Source: Erwinia sp. JUb26
GTDB taxonomy: Bacteria; Pseudomonadota; Gammaproteobacteria; Enterobacterales; Enterobacteriaceae
Direction of reading: 5' to 3'
Assembly (NCBI RefSeq): GCF_003751505.1
Contig: NZ_RJVB01000001.1
Coordinates: forward strand, 861,898 to 925,897
Length of the DNA: 64,000 nt
The notes under the pieces are model-generated. The model worked only from the letters and a program-made list of their open reading frames with translations, did no database searches and was not told the origin of the DNA. The translations under genes were made by a program, and so were the position numbers. Shown in pieces: positions 37,803 to 48,732 of this stretch (positions are counted from its first letter, which is position 1; the number at the start of each line of letters is the position of its first letter).

Positions 37803-39026
37803 TCAGCCCCCCAGCAGACGGTGAATACGCACTAATCCCGCCGCCAGGCGATCGACTTCTTCTTCGCTATTATACAGAACAAACGACGCGCGACACATCG
37901 CCGGCACGCCGTAGTGCTGCATCAGCGGCATGGCACAGTGGTGTCCGGTACGAATCGCAATACCGTACTGATCGAGGAAACTGCCCACATCGTAGGCATG
38001 ATGCTTGCCCAGATTAAATGCAATCACTCCGCTACGATCCTGCGGCCCGTAAATAACCAGATCCGGCACCGCAGCCAGTTTTTCCATTGCGTACTGCATC
38101 AGCTGCTGTTCGCGCTGCTGAATCGCTTCCAGCCCCAGATCGGTCACGTACTTCAGGGCGGCACCGAGCCCGATAATCGCACCGGTGTTCGGCGTACCCG
38201 CCTCAAAACGGCCCGGTACGGCGGCGTAGGTGGTCCCTTCGGTCAGACTGACGGTAGCGATCATCGAACCGCCCCCTTCCCACGGCGGCATCTGGTCCAG
38301 CAGTGCCTTACGGCCATACAGAATACCAATACCGGTCGGACCGTAGATTTTATGCCCTGAGAAGACGTAAAAATCACAGTCGATATCCTGCACATCTACG
38401 TGCCCGTGCATAATCGCCTGCGCACCGTCGATCAGCGTGACCAGACCCGCCGCTTTCGCCTGTTCAACCAGCTCTTTCACCGGATTTACGGTGCCGAGCA
38501 CGTTGGACACCTGGGTCACCGCCAGCAGGCGGGAACGCGAGTCAATCAGTTCGGGAAGTTTGGCCAGATCCAGCTCACCGTTAGCGTTAAGCGGGATAAA
38601 GCGCACTTCCGCACCGGTACGCTGGGCCACCATCTGCCACGGAACGATATTGGCGTGGTGTTCCATCTCGGTGATGATGATGTTGTCGCCGGGCTGCAGC
38701 TGACTGCCGCCCCAGCTGTTAGCTACCAGGTTAATCGCTTCCGTGGTGCCTTTGACAAACACGATCTCTTCGGTGGAAGCCGCATTGAGGAAGCGTGCCG
38801 CCTGCACGCGCACGTCCTCCATCTCAGTCGTGGCTTCCGCGCTCAGCGTATGGATACCGCGGTGAACGGCAGCGTAACCGTGCTCGTAGAACTGGCTCTC
38901 TGCATCAATCACCACCTGCGGCTTTTGTGCGCTGGCAGCACTGTCGAGGTAGGCCAGCGGTTGCCCGTTAACCTCACGCGTCAGCAGCGGGAAATCCGCC
39001 CGTACCCGAGCCAGATCAAAACTCAT
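37803..39026 (-). CDS. sufS: Cysteine desulfurase SufS
   Basis: PLP enzyme that takes sulfur from cysteine for Fe-S assembly; group II desulfurase; 407 residues. PLP Lys lies in [11 protein letters not shown] and the active Cys in [11 protein letters not shown]. Cofactor contacts include [12 protein letters not shown] and [15 protein letters not shown]. The start overlaps the sufD stop by 4 nt (ATGA), so translation is coupled. Confidence 0.98.
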   Translation of the reverse strand: MSFDLARVRADFPLLTREVNGQPLAYLDSAASAQKPQVVIDAESQFYEHGYAAVHRGIHTLSAEATTEMEDVRVQAARFLNAASTEEIVFVKGTTEAINLVANSWGGSQLQPGDNIIITEMEHHANIVPWQMVAQRTGAEVRFIPLNANGELDLAKLPELIDSRSRLLAVTQVSNVLGTVNPVKELVEQAKAAGLVTLIDGAQAIMHGHVDVQDIDCDFYVFSGHKIYGPTGIGILYGRKALLDQMPPWEGGGSMIATVSLTEGTTYAAVPGRFEAGTPNTGAIIGLGAALKYVTDLGLEAIQQREQQLMQYAMEKLAAVPDLVIYGPQDRSGVIAFNLGKHHAYDVGSFLDQYGIAIRTGHHCAMPLMQHYGVPAMCRASFVLYNSEEEVDRLAAGLVRIHRLLGG

Positions 39027-40303
39027 TGCAAACCTCCGGGAAAGCGCTGAGCGATACGCTGCATCACCGCTTCTCTCAGCGTGTCATCACCGATCGCTTC
39101 GGTCAGCTCGGCGGCAAACGCGTAGATGATCATCCGCTGTGCCGCATCTTTTGAGATGCCGCGCGCGCGCAGGTAGAACATCTGCTCTTCGTCGATACGA
39201 CCAATGGTCGCGCCGTGTCCGCACTTGACGTCATCGGCATAGACTTCCAGCTGCGGCTTGGTATCCACCTCGGCAAGGCGGCCCAGCAGCAGGTTGTTGT
39301 TGGTCATCTGGCCGTCGGTCTTCAGGGCGTGTTTTGCCACTTTGATCATGCCGTTAAATACCGCACGAGCGCGATCGCGCACGATGGTTTTATGCTGCTG
39401 GCGGCTCAGGCAGTGGCCTTTGTTGTGTTCCAGATAGGTACGACTGTCGCACACGTCTTTGTCGATCGGCAGCATCAGGGTGTTGATTACCAGATCGCTG
39501 CCCTCACCGTTCAGCTGGCCGCTGGTGTTGTGACGGGTCAGGCCCGCACCCAGCAGGAAGCTGTGACTCTGTACGCGAACATCACGGCCCATCACCAGGT
39601 CGTTGTGCGAGAAGTGGTAGCTGCTCTGATCTTCAAAAGCGAAGTTGTAGTGCGTCAGCCCCGCCCCGTTGCCCACTTCGGCGGTAAAACGCGCGCCGGT
39701 GAAGTGCGTGGCATTATTCAGGCTGACGTAGTGCTCAATAATTGTCGCTTCTGACGCTTCATCCAGCTGCAGATGATGACGATAGTGCGAAGTATTCATC
39801 TCGCCTTCCGCACTGCCGCTGCTGATGTGCAGCAGGTACAGCGGGCGTGCCGCCGCCTTGCCGCGCGCCAGATGAATCAGTGTAGACTCTTCGGCCAGGC
39901 TTTCGGTCAGATGCAGGAACACTTCCGGCTGAATCGGCGCGCTCAGCTCACGGCGTTCGCCGGAACCGGTGATCTGGATGTTGAACAGGTCGTGTTCTGC
40001 GTCGCTCAGCGCGGCGGAGAAACGACCATCAACGAAGACCAGGCGCACGGCATCGATATCCAGCGCCAGCGCGTTGATGCCTTCCGCATTCAGTGCGGCC
40101 TGCTGCGGCAGGACAAACTGATGATCGAACAGCGTATCCAGCGGCGTGTACTTCCAGTTTTCCTGCTTGCGCGTTGGCAGACCTACGCGCAGCAGCTGCT
40201 GCCAGTGCTGCTGAGCCTGCATTGAACGGTGTTCAGCGCGGGTTTCAAACAGATGGTGCCACTGTTGCAGCGCGTTATCACTCTTCGTCGGTAAGCCAGC
40301 CAT
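39023..40303 (-). CDS. sufD: Fe-S cluster scaffold subunit SufD
   Basis: Forms the SufBC2D scaffold with SufB and the ATPase SufC; 426 residues. The beta-helix core and the C-terminal block [20 protein letters not shown] (with the conserved His) match SufD. The N-terminus ([19 protein letters not shown]) overlaps the sufC 3' end by 26 nt. Confidence 0.97.
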   Translation of the reverse strand: MAGLPTKSDNALQQWHHLFETRAEHRSMQAQQHWQQLLRVGLPTRKQENWKYTPLDTLFDHQFVLPQQAALNAEGINALALDIDAVRLVFVDGRFSAALSDAEHDLFNIQITGSGERRELSAPIQPEVFLHLTESLAEESTLIHLARGKAAARPLYLLHISSGSAEGEMNTSHYRHHLQLDEASEATIIEHYVSLNNATHFTGARFTAEVGNGAGLTHYNFAFEDQSSYHFSHNDLVMGRDVRVQSHSFLLGAGLTRHNTSGQLNGEGSDLVINTLMLPIDKDVCDSRTYLEHNKGHCLSRQQHKTIVRDRARAVFNGMIKVAKHALKTDGQMTNNNLLLGRLAEVDTKPQLEVYADDVKCGHGATIGRIDEEQMFYLRARGISKDAAQRMIIYAFAAELTEAIGDDTLREAVMQRIAQRFPGGLQ

Positions 40304-41024
40304 AGCCTTGCTCCTCCAGCTGTTTCACCAGCGAGAAATCACCTGATTTAATGATTTTCCCCTGATAGAGCACGTGAACAAAATCAGGCTTGATGTAGTC
40401 AAGAATACGCTGATAGTGAGTAACGATGATGAAGGAACGGTTGCCATCGCGCAGGCTGTTTACGCCATTAGCAACGATTTTCAGCGCATCAATGTCCAGA
40501 CCGGAGTCCGTTTCATCCAGAATGCACAGATCCGGTTCCAGCGCGGCCATCTGCAGAATGTCGTTACGCTTTTTCTCACCGCCGGAGAAGCCAACGTTTA
40601 CTGAACGGGTCAGCAAATCTTCAGGCATTTTCAGCAGGTGGATTTTATCTTCGATAAAGTCCTGGAAGTCGAAGCGGTCCAGCTCTTCCTGCTCGCGGTA
40701 TTTACGCACGGCGTTGACGGAAGTTTGCAGGAAGAACTGGTTGCTCACGCCCGGGATCTCAACCGGATACTGGAAGGCCATAAAGATGCCTTCGCCAGCA
40801 CGTTCTTCCGGGTCCAGTTCCAGCAGATCTTTGCCCTTGAACTCTACGGAGCCGCCGGTCACTTCGTAATCTTCGCGCCCGGCCAGCGTGGCAGAAAGCG
40901 TACTTTTCCCTGAGCCATTAGGTCCCATAATGGCGTGAACTTCACCGGGTTTGACTTCTAAATTCAACCCACGCAGGATAGCTTTATCTTCAACGCTGAC
41001 CTGTAAATCTTTAATGCTTAACAT
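40278..41024 (-). CDS. sufC: Fe-S assembly ATPase SufC
   Basis: ABC-type ATPase of the SufBC2D complex; 248 residues. Walker A GPNGSGKST (residues ~35-43), Q-loop MAFQYP, signature SGGEKKR and Walker B LCILDETDSGLD are present. The H-loop is TH in IIVTHYQRIL. It is soluble and does not carry membrane domains. It lies between sufB (64-bp gap) and sufD. Confidence 0.98.
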   Translation of the reverse strand: MLSIKDLQVSVEDKAILRGLNLEVKPGEVHAIMGPNGSGKSTLSATLAGREDYEVTGGSVEFKGKDLLELDPEERAGEGIFMAFQYPVEIPGVSNQFFLQTSVNAVRKYREQEELDRFDFQDFIEDKIHLLKMPEDLLTRSVNVGFSGGEKKRNDILQMAALEPDLCILDETDSGLDIDALKIVANGVNSLRDGNRSFIIVTHYQRILDYIKPDFVHVLYQGKIIKSGDFSLVKQLEEQGYGWLTDEE

Positions 41025-41088
41025 ATGGTTTCCTTTGCAGTGCTTTCCGGCACTGTAAATACCCTTGGGTAAAGTTCTTGGCGCTGGC

Positions 41089-42582
41089 TTAGCCCACGCT
41101 GTGTTCCAGACTGATGGCCAGCAGTTTTTGCGCTTCTACCGCAAACTCCAGCGGCAGCTCGGAGAAAACGTCCTTGCAGAAGCCGTTAACGATCATCGAA
41201 ATCGCATTGTCTTCGCTAATTCCGCGCTGCAGGCAGTAGAACAGCTGATCTTCACCAATACGTGACGTTGTCGCTTCGTGCTCCAGCTGAGCCGTGTTGT
41301 TGCGCACTTCCACATACGGGAAGGTGTGCGCGCCGCACTCGGCACCAATCAGCATCGAGTCACACTGGGTGAAGTTACGGGCGTTGGTGGCGGTTGGCAT
41401 AATTTTCACCAGGCCGCGATAGGTGTTTTCACTCTTACCGGCGGAAATACCCTTTGAGATAATCGTAGATTTGGTGTTTTTACCAATGTGGATCATCTTG
41501 GTACCGGTATCGGCCTGCTGGCGTCCGCTGGTCAGCGCAACCGAGAAGAACTCACCGATGGAATTGTCGCCGCGCAGGATCACGCTCGGGTATTTCCAGG
41601 TAATGGCTGAACCTGTTTCAGACTGGGTCCAGGACATTTTGCTGTTCTCACCTTCGCACAGCGCACGCTTGGTCACGAAGTTCAGAATACCGCCTTCGCT
41701 GTCGCCGCCTGAGAACCAGTTCTGCACGGTGGAATACTTCACTTCCGCGTCTTTATGGATGATCACTTCTACCACCGCCGCATGCAGCTGGTAGGTGTCG
41801 CGCACCGGCGCAGAGCAGCCTTCGATGTAGCTGACGTAGCTGCCTTCATCGGCGATCAGGATCGTGCGTTCAAACTGTCCGGTTTTCGCCGCGTTGATGC
41901 GGAAATAGGTCGACAGTTCCATCGGGCAGCGTACGCCTTTCGGGATATAAACGAAGGTGCCGTCAGAGGCAACGGCGGAGTTCAGCGCGGCGAAGAAGTT
42001 ATCGTTGGCGGGCACCACGGTACCCAGATACTGTTTCACCAGCTCCGGATGATCGTGAATCGCTTCGCCGAATGAACAGAAGATAATGCCTTCTTTCGCC
42101 AGCTTATCGCGGTAGGTGGTGGAAACCGAAACGGAGTCGAAGATGGCGTCAACCGCCACTTCCTGGCCTTCACGCACCGGAACGCCCAGCTGCTTAAAGG
42201 CCTCTTCCACTTCCTGCGTCAAGTAGTTTGGCGCTTCGCTGCCGGAAGTCTGGGTGGCACCCGGCTCCGAGGCACAGGCATCGTCACAGCTGCCGCAGGA
42301 TGGCGCGGAGTAATAGCTGTAATCCTGGTAATCCAGTTTTTTATAGTTGGCTTTCAGCCAGTGCGGCTCTTCCATCTCCAGCCAGGCGGCGAACGCCTTC
42401 AGGCGGAAATCCAGCATCCACTCAGGTTCATTACGCTTGGCCGAGATTGCGCGCACCACATCTTCATTGATGCCGTGGGCAAATTCTTCGGTTTCCAGTT
42501 GGGTAAAGAAGCCTTCTTTGTAGTTCTGATGGCTGCCTTCCCAAACCTGTACATCATCAGATGCGTCAGTATTACGAGACAT
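41089..42582 (-). CDS. sufB: Fe-S cluster scaffold subunit SufB
   Basis: 497 residues. The main scaffold on which clusters form. The C-terminal core contains [19 protein letters not shown] with the conserved Cys thought to receive sulfur from SufE, and [16 protein letters not shown]. An N-terminal Cys-rich stretch ([14 protein letters not shown], residues ~96-109) is also visible. It begins 5 nt after sufA. Confidence 0.98.
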   Translation of the reverse strand: MSRNTDASDDVQVWEGSHQNYKEGFFTQLETEEFAHGINEDVVRAISAKRNEPEWMLDFRLKAFAAWLEMEEPHWLKANYKKLDYQDYSYYSAPSCGSCDDACASEPGATQTSGSEAPNYLTQEVEEAFKQLGVPVREGQEVAVDAIFDSVSVSTTYRDKLAKEGIIFCSFGEAIHDHPELVKQYLGTVVPANDNFFAALNSAVASDGTFVYIPKGVRCPMELSTYFRINAAKTGQFERTILIADEGSYVSYIEGCSAPVRDTYQLHAAVVEVIIHKDAEVKYSTVQNWFSGGDSEGGILNFVTKRALCEGENSKMSWTQSETGSAITWKYPSVILRGDNSIGEFFSVALTSGRQQADTGTKMIHIGKNTKSTIISKGISAGKSENTYRGLVKIMPTATNARNFTQCDSMLIGAECGAHTFPYVEVRNNTAQLEHEATTSRIGEDQLFYCLQRGISEDNAISMIVNGFCKDVFSELPLEFAVEAQKLLAISLEHSVG

Positions 42583-42587
42583 AGAGT

Positions 42588-42962
42588 TTACTCAACGCCA
42601 AAGCTCTCACCACAGCCACAGGCGTGTTGAGCTTTAGGGTTATTAAATTTGAAAATCTGGTTCAGGCCTTCACGAACGAAATCAACTTCCGTACCGTCGA
42701 TGTAGGGCATTGCCTGAAGGGGCACGAACAGCGATGCACCGTTATGGCTAAACTCCAAATCATCCTTCGCCGTCTCCTTCACCAGATCCATGGTGTAACC
42801 AAAACCGGCGCAGCCTGACGTTTTCACGCCCAGCTTGAGCCCCTTGATAGCAGCGTCTCCCGCAGCGAGAGTGCTGATTTGTTTGGCGGCGCTGTCGGTG
42901 AGCGTCAGTCCTTTCCAGATAAAGTCATCTGGAGAAAAAGATGCTGGATTTGCTGATTGCAT
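42588..42962 (-). CDS. sufA: A-type Fe-S carrier SufA
   Basis: First gene of the suf operon; 124 residues (E. coli 122). The three conserved Cys of A-type carriers are present (TSGCAGFGY and HACGCGESF). It accepts 2Fe-2S or 4Fe-4S clusters from SufBC2D and delivers them to apoproteins. A clear ribosome binding site (GAGG) precedes it on the minus strand. Confidence 0.97.
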   Translation of the reverse strand: MQSANPASFSPDDFIWKGLTLTDSAAKQISTLAAGDAAIKGLKLGVKTSGCAGFGYTMDLVKETAKDDLEFSHNGASLFVPLQAMPYIDGTEVDFVREGLNQIFKFNNPKAQHACGCGESFGVE

Positions 42963-43351
42963 AAATTACCTCGCGATACGTTAGCCCTTCGGGCTAGTGC
43001 CTCTATGTTAGTGATAACCTGTATCACTTCAACCTCTTGTTTTGCAGGGATATTACCCTTTGGGTGCTTTTCTAATCTTATTAAGTAAGTTTAGCCCCTG
43101 TAAAACAGATTGTGCCGTGCTCTTCAGGTCAAAACCGCAAAAGATAAATTGTTGAAAACAAAATGTTTCTAAGATGTAATCTCAAGCCACTTCTTAATAA
43201 TTATCATTCACCTAAATCCCATATCACGCTTATCGTTAATACCAATTTTTTTGAAAGGCGGCATTTATCGATAAAAAAATCCGCCGGGTGATTGAATATT
43301 AACGCAGTTATAATATGATAATGATTATCATTAGCGCGACTGGGACCAGCA
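42963..43351. promoter_or_regulatory. suf control region with Fur boxes
   Basis: This divergent 389-bp region serves sufA and the unknown gene to the right. A near-consensus Fur box GATAATGATTATCATTA lies at 43317-43333. A weaker one, TAATAATTATCATTCAC, lies near 43194. E. coli suf is controlled by Fur, IscR and OxyR with IHF; no IscR or OxyR site could be assigned by eye. Stretches at 43130-43200 are AT-rich, as for an IHF-bent promoter. Confidence 0.7.
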
Positions 43352-43756
43352 ATGAATCTGTCGATGAGTGCGTGGCTGCAACACAAGATTGATGAATATA
43401 AGTTTTCCGTACGTGATATCACCGTCGATTTCTATATGGCGCAGGCAAAGCTGAACCGCCCGGAATGCACCATTGAGCAGTTACGCAAGTTCAATGATAC
43501 CTGTCTCGATATGGCTGAGCTTTGCCAGCTGAACGGTGACGATCAGAGCTATCTGCACGCAATGGGCAAACTTCATCAACGACTGGTTGTTGAGCTGAGC
43601 AATACATCCCGCGAACGTTTGTTCCGCATGCAGGCCTGGCAGCTGGCGCGCCACTCCCTCAGTCGCCTGTGTCATCAGCTGGCACTCAACGGTGAATGGG
43701 ATAAAGCAACGGTACTGCAAAGCGATTTTGTGAAACACGCTTCGTGGATTATGTAG
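43352..43756 (+). CDS. Unknown 134-residue protein behind a Fur box
   Basis: Not recognised. The start follows a strong Fur box by 18 bp, so the box covers the promoter or start region and the gene should be iron-repressed. The protein is predicted helical with no signal peptide or membrane segment. It is rich in Leu, His and Gln. Three Cys and a QLARHSLSRLCHQL segment are visible. Codon use is like its neighbours. No clear Shine-Dalgarno precedes ATG 43352; MSAWLQ, four codons on, is an alternative. A role in iron or Fe-S stress is inferred from context only. Confidence 0.7.
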   Translation: MNLSMSAWLQHKIDEYKFSVRDITVDFYMAQAKLNRPECTIEQLRKFNDTCLDMAELCQLNGDDQSYLHAMGKLHQRLVVELSNTSRERLFRMQAWQLARHSLSRLCHQLALNGEWDKATVLQSDFVKHASWIM

Positions 43757-43812
43757 TCCCGCTGACAGTATACCGCGTGGCAGACCAGCTAAAAACCCCG
43801 TATAATTTAGGG

Positions 43813-44232
43813 TTATTTAGCTATCACCGCCGTGGTTAAGCGTGACGTACAGCATAATCGACTGTCTGAGCCGTATATTTCTATCTGCCACACCTGATGC
43901 GTACGCCCGATATGGGTGGCGCGACATATGCCGCGCACCTCCCCTTCCCGCGCGGACCGCACGTGATTGGCATTAATTTCCAGCCCCACCACCTGCTTAT
44001 CTCCCTGCGTGCAGAGATAGCCGGCCATCGATCCCAGGGTTTCGGCCAGGGTGACGGACGCGCCCCCATGTAGCAGCCCGAACGGCTGCCGCGTGCGGTT
44101 ATCGACCGGCATCACGGCTTCAATACTGTCATCATTTAGCGCGATAAAACGGATGCCGAGGTGTTCAACCATGGTGCCTTTGCTGTGCAGGTTCAGCTGT
44201 TCAAGCGTCACCTCACGTTGCCAGATAGCCAT
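43813..44232 (-). CDS. menI: 1,4-dihydroxy-2-naphthoyl-CoA hydrolase MenI (YdiI)
   Basis: Hotdog-fold thioesterase of menaquinone synthesis; 139 residues. The catalytic Glu64 lies in LAETLGSMAGYL and the motif FGLLHGGASV precedes it. EVRGICRATHIGRTHQVWQ near the C-terminus is typical of the PaaI/YdiI family. The start codon overlaps the ydiJ stop (TAATG-type), so it is coupled to ydiJ. Confidence 0.95.
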   Translation of the reverse strand: MAIWQREVTLEQLNLHSKGTMVEHLGIRFIALNDDSIEAVMPVDNRTRQPFGLLHGGASVTLAETLGSMAGYLCTQGDKQVVGLEINANHVRSAREGEVRGICRATHIGRTHQVWQIEIYGSDSRLCCTSRLTTAVIAK

Positions 44233-47200
44233 TACACGATCTCCAGTAAAGCCTGAAGCGGATGGCGCATCCCGCTCCCTTCCACGCGTTTCACCTGGCT
44301 GCGGCAGGAATAGCCGGTGGCCAGACAGCGCTGACGAGGGAGTTTTTGTAGCGCCTTCTGCCAGGACAGTTCAAAGATACCCAGTGAATTTTCCAGGTTT
44401 TTGGTTTCGTGGCCGTAGGTTCCCGCCATGCCGCAGCAGCCCACGCTGATACTTTCCAGCTTCGCACCGAAGCGCGAGAAGATCGTCTCCCACTGCTTAA
44501 CGGAACCGGGCAGCGCGGTGACTTCCGTACAGTGGCCGAAAAGATACCAGGATTCACCGCTGGACGGCTGAATATCGCGGTCCACCAGCGCGTTTTGTAG
44601 CCATTCATGCACCAGCTGCACGTTGAAATCACCGCGCTTATCGCCGAGCACCTGGCGGTACTCATCGCGGTAGCACAGCACCAGCGCCGGATCGACCCCC
44701 ACCATCGGCAGGCCAAGCTGGGCAACGCGGTTGAGTAAGTCTGAGGTCTTCTGTGCGGTGCGCGCAAACTGCTGCAGGAAGCCTTTAATATGCTGCGCTT
44801 TACCGTTCGGCGAGAACGGCAGTACCACCGGCGTGAAACCAAGCCGGTCAATCAGCTGGACAAAATCTCCAATTAGCTGGGCTTCGTAGTAGCTGGTAAA
44901 CGGATCCTGCACCACCAGCACGTGCTGCGCGCGCTGTTCGGCGCTCATCTGCTCAAGCTGTTCCAGCGTGGTCGCCGTGCTGCGGTGCTTCGCCAGCTGC
45001 TGCTTCAGCGTTGGCGACGAGAGCAGCGGCAAATCAACCATACCCAGTTGCCGTTTGCTTAACGCCCCCACCCAGCGCTGGCGCAGGAAGAAGTTGAAGG
45101 TTTTGGGTGCCATCGCCATCAGCGGTGCGTAGCTTTCAACCGTCGCTACCAGGTAGTCACTCACCGGACGCAGGTAGCGGGTGTGATACAGCTGCAGGAA
45201 GCGCGAGCGGAAGCCCGGCACGTCGATTTTAATCGGGCACTGGGTGGAGCAGGCTTTACAGGCCAGACAGCCGGACATCGCCTCCTTCACCTCATGCGAG
45301 AAATCATACTCGCCGCGCCGCGCATGCCAGCTGTTGCGGGTCCGCTGGATCATTCCACGCAGGCTGACGCCCTTCGACGGCAGTTGCTTTTCCAGTACCA
45401 GCGGGTCGACGCCCTGTTCGGCCAGCAGACGCAGCCATTCACGCGTCAGCGTGGCGCGCCCTTTCGGGGAATGCATGCGGTTGCTGGTGATTTTCATCGA
45501 CGGACACATTGGGCTGTTCACGTCAAAGTTAAAGCACAGCCCGTTACCGTTACACTCCATCGCGCCGCGCCAGTCGCTGCGCACCGAAATGGGGATTTGT
45601 CGATCCCAGGTACCGCGCTTTTCCGCATCCACTTTCAGCATGGGATCGTCAACGCCGAGTGGCGCACAGATCTTGCCGGGATTCAGGCGGTTAGCCGGGT
45701 CGAATGCCGCCTTGATACGACGCAGTTCGGTATACAGCTCTTCGCCAAAGAATGACGGACTGTACTCCGCCCTGAAGCCTTTACCGTGCTCGCCCCACAG
45801 CAGGCCGCCGTAGCGCGCGGTCAGCGCCACCACTTCATCAGAGATCTTCTTCATCAGGATCTCCTGCTGCGGATCGCACATATCCAGCGCGGGGCGAACG
45901 TGCAGCACCCCGGCGTCCACGTGGCCAAACATACCGTAGCTCAGGTTGTGCCCGTCAAGCAGCGCACGGAAATCAACGATGTAGTCCGCCAGGTTTTCCG
46001 GCGGCACGCAGGTATCTTCCACAAACGGCAGCGGCTTGGCGCGGCCCTTGGCGTTACCCAGCAGCCCCACCGCCTTTTTACGCATGCCGTAGATGCGCTC
46101 AATGCCGCCGACGTCGTTACAGAGCTGGTACCCAATCACCCCGCCCTGCCCCTGAGCCATCAGCGTTTCCAGTTTTTCGCAAAGCGAATCAACCTGGCCG
46201 TCAATCAGCGGTTTATCGTTACCGGCGAACTCAACCATATTCAGGCCGAGCATCTCTTTATCCGGCACGTCGGAGATCAGTTCGCTGACCGAGTGCCAGA
46301 CGATATCTTCCTTCGCCAGATTCAGCACTTTAGAGTCGACCGTTTCCACCGACAGCGCTTTGGCTTCCACCATAAACGGCGCGTTGCGCAGCGCGGAGTC
46401 GAACGAATCGTATTTAATATTCACCAGCCGCCGCACTTTTGGGATCGGGGTGATATCCAGCCGCGCTTCGGTAATAAACGCCAGCGTGCCTTCGGCGCCG
46501 CACAGCAGGCGCGTCAGATCGAGCTGCTCTAAATCGTCGCTCAGCACGTGGCGCAGATCGTAGCCGGTCAGGAAGCGGTTGAGTTTCGGAAACTTATCGA
46601 GGATCAGCTGGCGCTGCTGGCGGCAGCGATCCAGTACCACGCGGTAAATATTCCCTTCGGCATCCTGCCGCTGCGCCAGTTGTTCCGCCAGTTCGACGGG
46701 CATCCCGCGGGTATCGAGAATATCGCCGCCCAGCAGCACCGCTCGCAGGCCCAGCACGTGATCGGAGGTTTTACCGTAGACCAGCGATCCCTGGCCGGAG
46801 GCATCCGTATTGATCATTCCGCCGAGCGTGGCGCGGTTGCTGGTGGACAATTCAGGGGAGAAAAAATAGCCGTAGGGCTTAAGGTAGGCGTTGAGCTGAT
46901 CTTTAATCACGCCCGCTTCAACTTTTACCCAGCCTTCTTCGGTATTAATTTCCAGGATGCGCTTCATATGGCGCGACATATCGACCACGATCCCACGGTT
47001 CAGGGACTGACCGTTGGTGCCGGTGCCGCCGCCGCGTGGCGCAAAGACCAGAGATTCGAAGCGCGTTTCGCCGGCAAGTCGGGCAATCAGCGCGACATCC
47101 GCGGTGGAACGGGGGAAGACCACTGCATCGGGTAGCAGCTGGTAAATACTGTTATCGGTCGACATTATCAGGCGATCGGCATAGCTGGTAGCCGTATCAC

Positions 47201-47285
47201 CGGTAAAACCTTCCTGCTTCAGTGTATCCAAAAACGTCAGCACCAGTTGAACAAGGCCCGGTGCCTGGGAAATCTGTGGGATCAT
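44232..47285 (-). CDS. ydiJ: FAD-linked oxidase/Fe-S oxidoreductase YdiJ
   Basis: 1017 residues, close to the E. coli YdiJ length. An FAD-binding type 4 domain (about 45-280, PRGGGTGTNGQSL, TDASGQGSLVYGKT) is followed by the FAD-oxidase C domain (GMFGHVDAGVLHVRP, GGLLWGEHGKG). A ferredoxin-like 4Fe-4S segment lies near residue 660 (CLACKACSTQCPIKIDVP), and a C-terminal Cys-Cys-Gly domain has GCCGMAGTYGHE. E. coli YdiJ has been linked to D-2-hydroxyglutarate oxidation. The large Fe-S protein lies beside the suf cluster. Confidence 0.94.
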   Translation of the reverse strand: MIPQISQAPGLVQLVLTFLDTLKQEGFTGDTATSYADRLIMSTDNSIYQLLPDAVVFPRSTADVALIARLAGETRFESLVFAPRGGGTGTNGQSLNRGIVVDMSRHMKRILEINTEEGWVKVEAGVIKDQLNAYLKPYGYFFSPELSTSNRATLGGMINTDASGQGSLVYGKTSDHVLGLRAVLLGGDILDTRGMPVELAEQLAQRQDAEGNIYRVVLDRCRQQRQLILDKFPKLNRFLTGYDLRHVLSDDLEQLDLTRLLCGAEGTLAFITEARLDITPIPKVRRLVNIKYDSFDSALRNAPFMVEAKALSVETVDSKVLNLAKEDIVWHSVSELISDVPDKEMLGLNMVEFAGNDKPLIDGQVDSLCEKLETLMAQGQGGVIGYQLCNDVGGIERIYGMRKKAVGLLGNAKGRAKPLPFVEDTCVPPENLADYIVDFRALLDGHNLSYGMFGHVDAGVLHVRPALDMCDPQQEILMKKISDEVVALTARYGGLLWGEHGKGFRAEYSPSFFGEELYTELRRIKAAFDPANRLNPGKICAPLGVDDPMLKVDAEKRGTWDRQIPISVRSDWRGAMECNGNGLCFNFDVNSPMCPSMKITSNRMHSPKGRATLTREWLRLLAEQGVDPLVLEKQLPSKGVSLRGMIQRTRNSWHARRGEYDFSHEVKEAMSGCLACKACSTQCPIKIDVPGFRSRFLQLYHTRYLRPVSDYLVATVESYAPLMAMAPKTFNFFLRQRWVGALSKRQLGMVDLPLLSSPTLKQQLAKHRSTATTLEQLEQMSAEQRAQHVLVVQDPFTSYYEAQLIGDFVQLIDRLGFTPVVLPFSPNGKAQHIKGFLQQFARTAQKTSDLLNRVAQLGLPMVGVDPALVLCYRDEYRQVLGDKRGDFNVQLVHEWLQNALVDRDIQPSSGESWYLFGHCTEVTALPGSVKQWETIFSRFGAKLESISVGCCGMAGTYGHETKNLENSLGIFELSWQKALQKLPRQRCLATGYSCRSQVKRVEGSGMRHPLQALLEIV

Positions 47286-47586
47286 TATCGGGTGACCAAA
47301 ATGTTGTATGGATCATTCTGCGCGACGTAAATGACGCAGCTATCCGTTTTATCACATTTTTTTATGACCTGCCGTTATTTCAAAAAACGAAACAAAAGAA
47401 TAACCTGTTGCGTATGTCACAAAATCGTTTCATACATCATGATTAAACCAGCCACCTTAGCGTAACTGTCGCGCTGGCGCGGTTTTTCAGAAATAAAATG
47501 ATTGGCGACTGCATGACAAAATATTCGTGCGGCCAGCCCGGTCGACGCTAACAGAATTTTTATTGACCCGAGGTTACGGTTCACAC
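47286..47586. other. ydiJ-ydiK divergent intergenic region
   Basis: A 301-bp spacer holding divergent promoters. No operator or RNA gene was recognised. The ydiK start has only a distant GAGG (about 47570). Confidence 0.5.
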
Positions 47587-48708
47587 ATGAAGAATGTTTA
47601 TAAAGGTTGGGACTTGCCGCAGATCGTGTTCACGCTGCTGTTTATCTCCCTGACGATCATCGCCTGCTTCTGGATTATTCAGCCCTTTATTTTGGGCTTT
47701 GCGTGGGCCAGCATGGTGGTTATCGCGACCTGGCCCTTGATGATTAAAATTCAGGGCCTGCTGTGGGGACGTCGTTCGCTGGCGGTTATCGCCATGACTC
47801 TGCTGCTGCTGCTGGTGTTTATCATTCCGATATCGCTGCTGGTTAACAGCCTGCTGGACAACAGCGCGCCGGTCATCGCGATGATTAGCTCCGGCCATTT
47901 ACAGATGCCGCAGCTGGCGTGGCTGAATGAGATACCCATGATTGGCGATAATCTCTATTCCGGCTATCACACTCTGGTGGCCGGAGGCGGGACCGCTCTG
48001 ATCGCCAAAATACAGCCCTACATCGGGCGAACGACCGGCTTTTTCGTCGCGCAGGCCGGTTATTTTGGCCGCTTTATGCTGCATCTGGGCCTGATGCTGC
48101 TGTTCAGCATGCTGCTGTACTGGCGCGGTGAACAGGTCGCGCGCGGGATCCGTCACTTTGCCTTTCGCCTTGCGGCCCGCCGTGGCGACGCCGCCGTGCT
48201 GCTTGCCGGTCAGGCAATACGTGCCGTCGCGCTGGGCGTCGTGGTTACCGCGCTGGTGCAGGGCGTCCTTGGCGGCATCGGTCTGGCAGTATCCGGCATT
48301 CCCTATGCCACGCTGCTGACGGTGCTGATGATTTTCTCCTGTCTGGTTCAACTGGGGCCGCTGACCGTGCTGGTACCGGCGATTATCTGGCTGTACTGGA
48401 GCGGTGACACGACCTGGGGCACCGTGCTGCTGGTATGGAGCTGTGTGGTGGGTACGCTGGATAACGTGCTGCGACCGATGCTGATACGCATGGGAGCCGA
48501 CCTGCCGCTGATTCTGATCCTCTCCGGGGTCATCGGGGGACTGGTTGCTTTCGGCATGATAGGCCTGTTTATTGGTCCGGTTGTGCTGGCCGTCTCTTAT
48601 CGGCTGGTCTGCGTCTGGGTTCATGAGGTTCCGGCCCCCAGCGACGATCCAACCCTTGTGGTGGAAGAACTGGTAGAGTTTGAAAACGATAGTGATCGGC
48701 ATCCCTGA
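47587..48708 (+). CDS. ydiK: AI-2E family transporter YdiK
   Basis: Inner-membrane protein of the AI-2E (PerM/YhhQ-type, UPF0118) family, 373 residues, about eight TM segments. Conserved IQPFILGFAWASMVVIATWP near the start, RAVALGVVVTALVQGVLGG, and the C-terminal DNVLRPMLIRMGADLPLIL match E. coli YdiK. ATG 47587 is preferred because longer starts upstream add a non-hydrophobic, non-conserved leader. Substrate unknown. In E. coli ydiK is in the PurR regulon. Confidence 0.9.
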   Translation: MKNVYKGWDLPQIVFTLLFISLTIIACFWIIQPFILGFAWASMVVIATWPLMIKIQGLLWGRRSLAVIAMTLLLLLVFIIPISLLVNSLLDNSAPVIAMISSGHLQMPQLAWLNEIPMIGDNLYSGYHTLVAGGGTALIAKIQPYIGRTTGFFVAQAGYFGRFMLHLGLMLLFSMLLYWRGEQVARGIRHFAFRLAARRGDAAVLLAGQAIRAVALGVVVTALVQGVLGGIGLAVSGIPYATLLTVLMIFSCLVQLGPLTVLVPAIIWLYWSGDTTWGTVLLVWSCVVGTLDNVLRPMLIRMGADLPLILILSGVIGGLVAFGMIGLFIGPVVLAVSYRLVCVWVHEVPAPSDDPTLVVEELVEFENDSDRHP

Positions 48709-48732
48709 TCGCGAATCACATCTCTCATAATA

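Noticed and set aside
46548..47135. 195-codon open frame opposite ydiJ
   Set aside because: Antisense to a conserved catalytic region of ydiJ, no ribosome binding site and no recognisable protein features.
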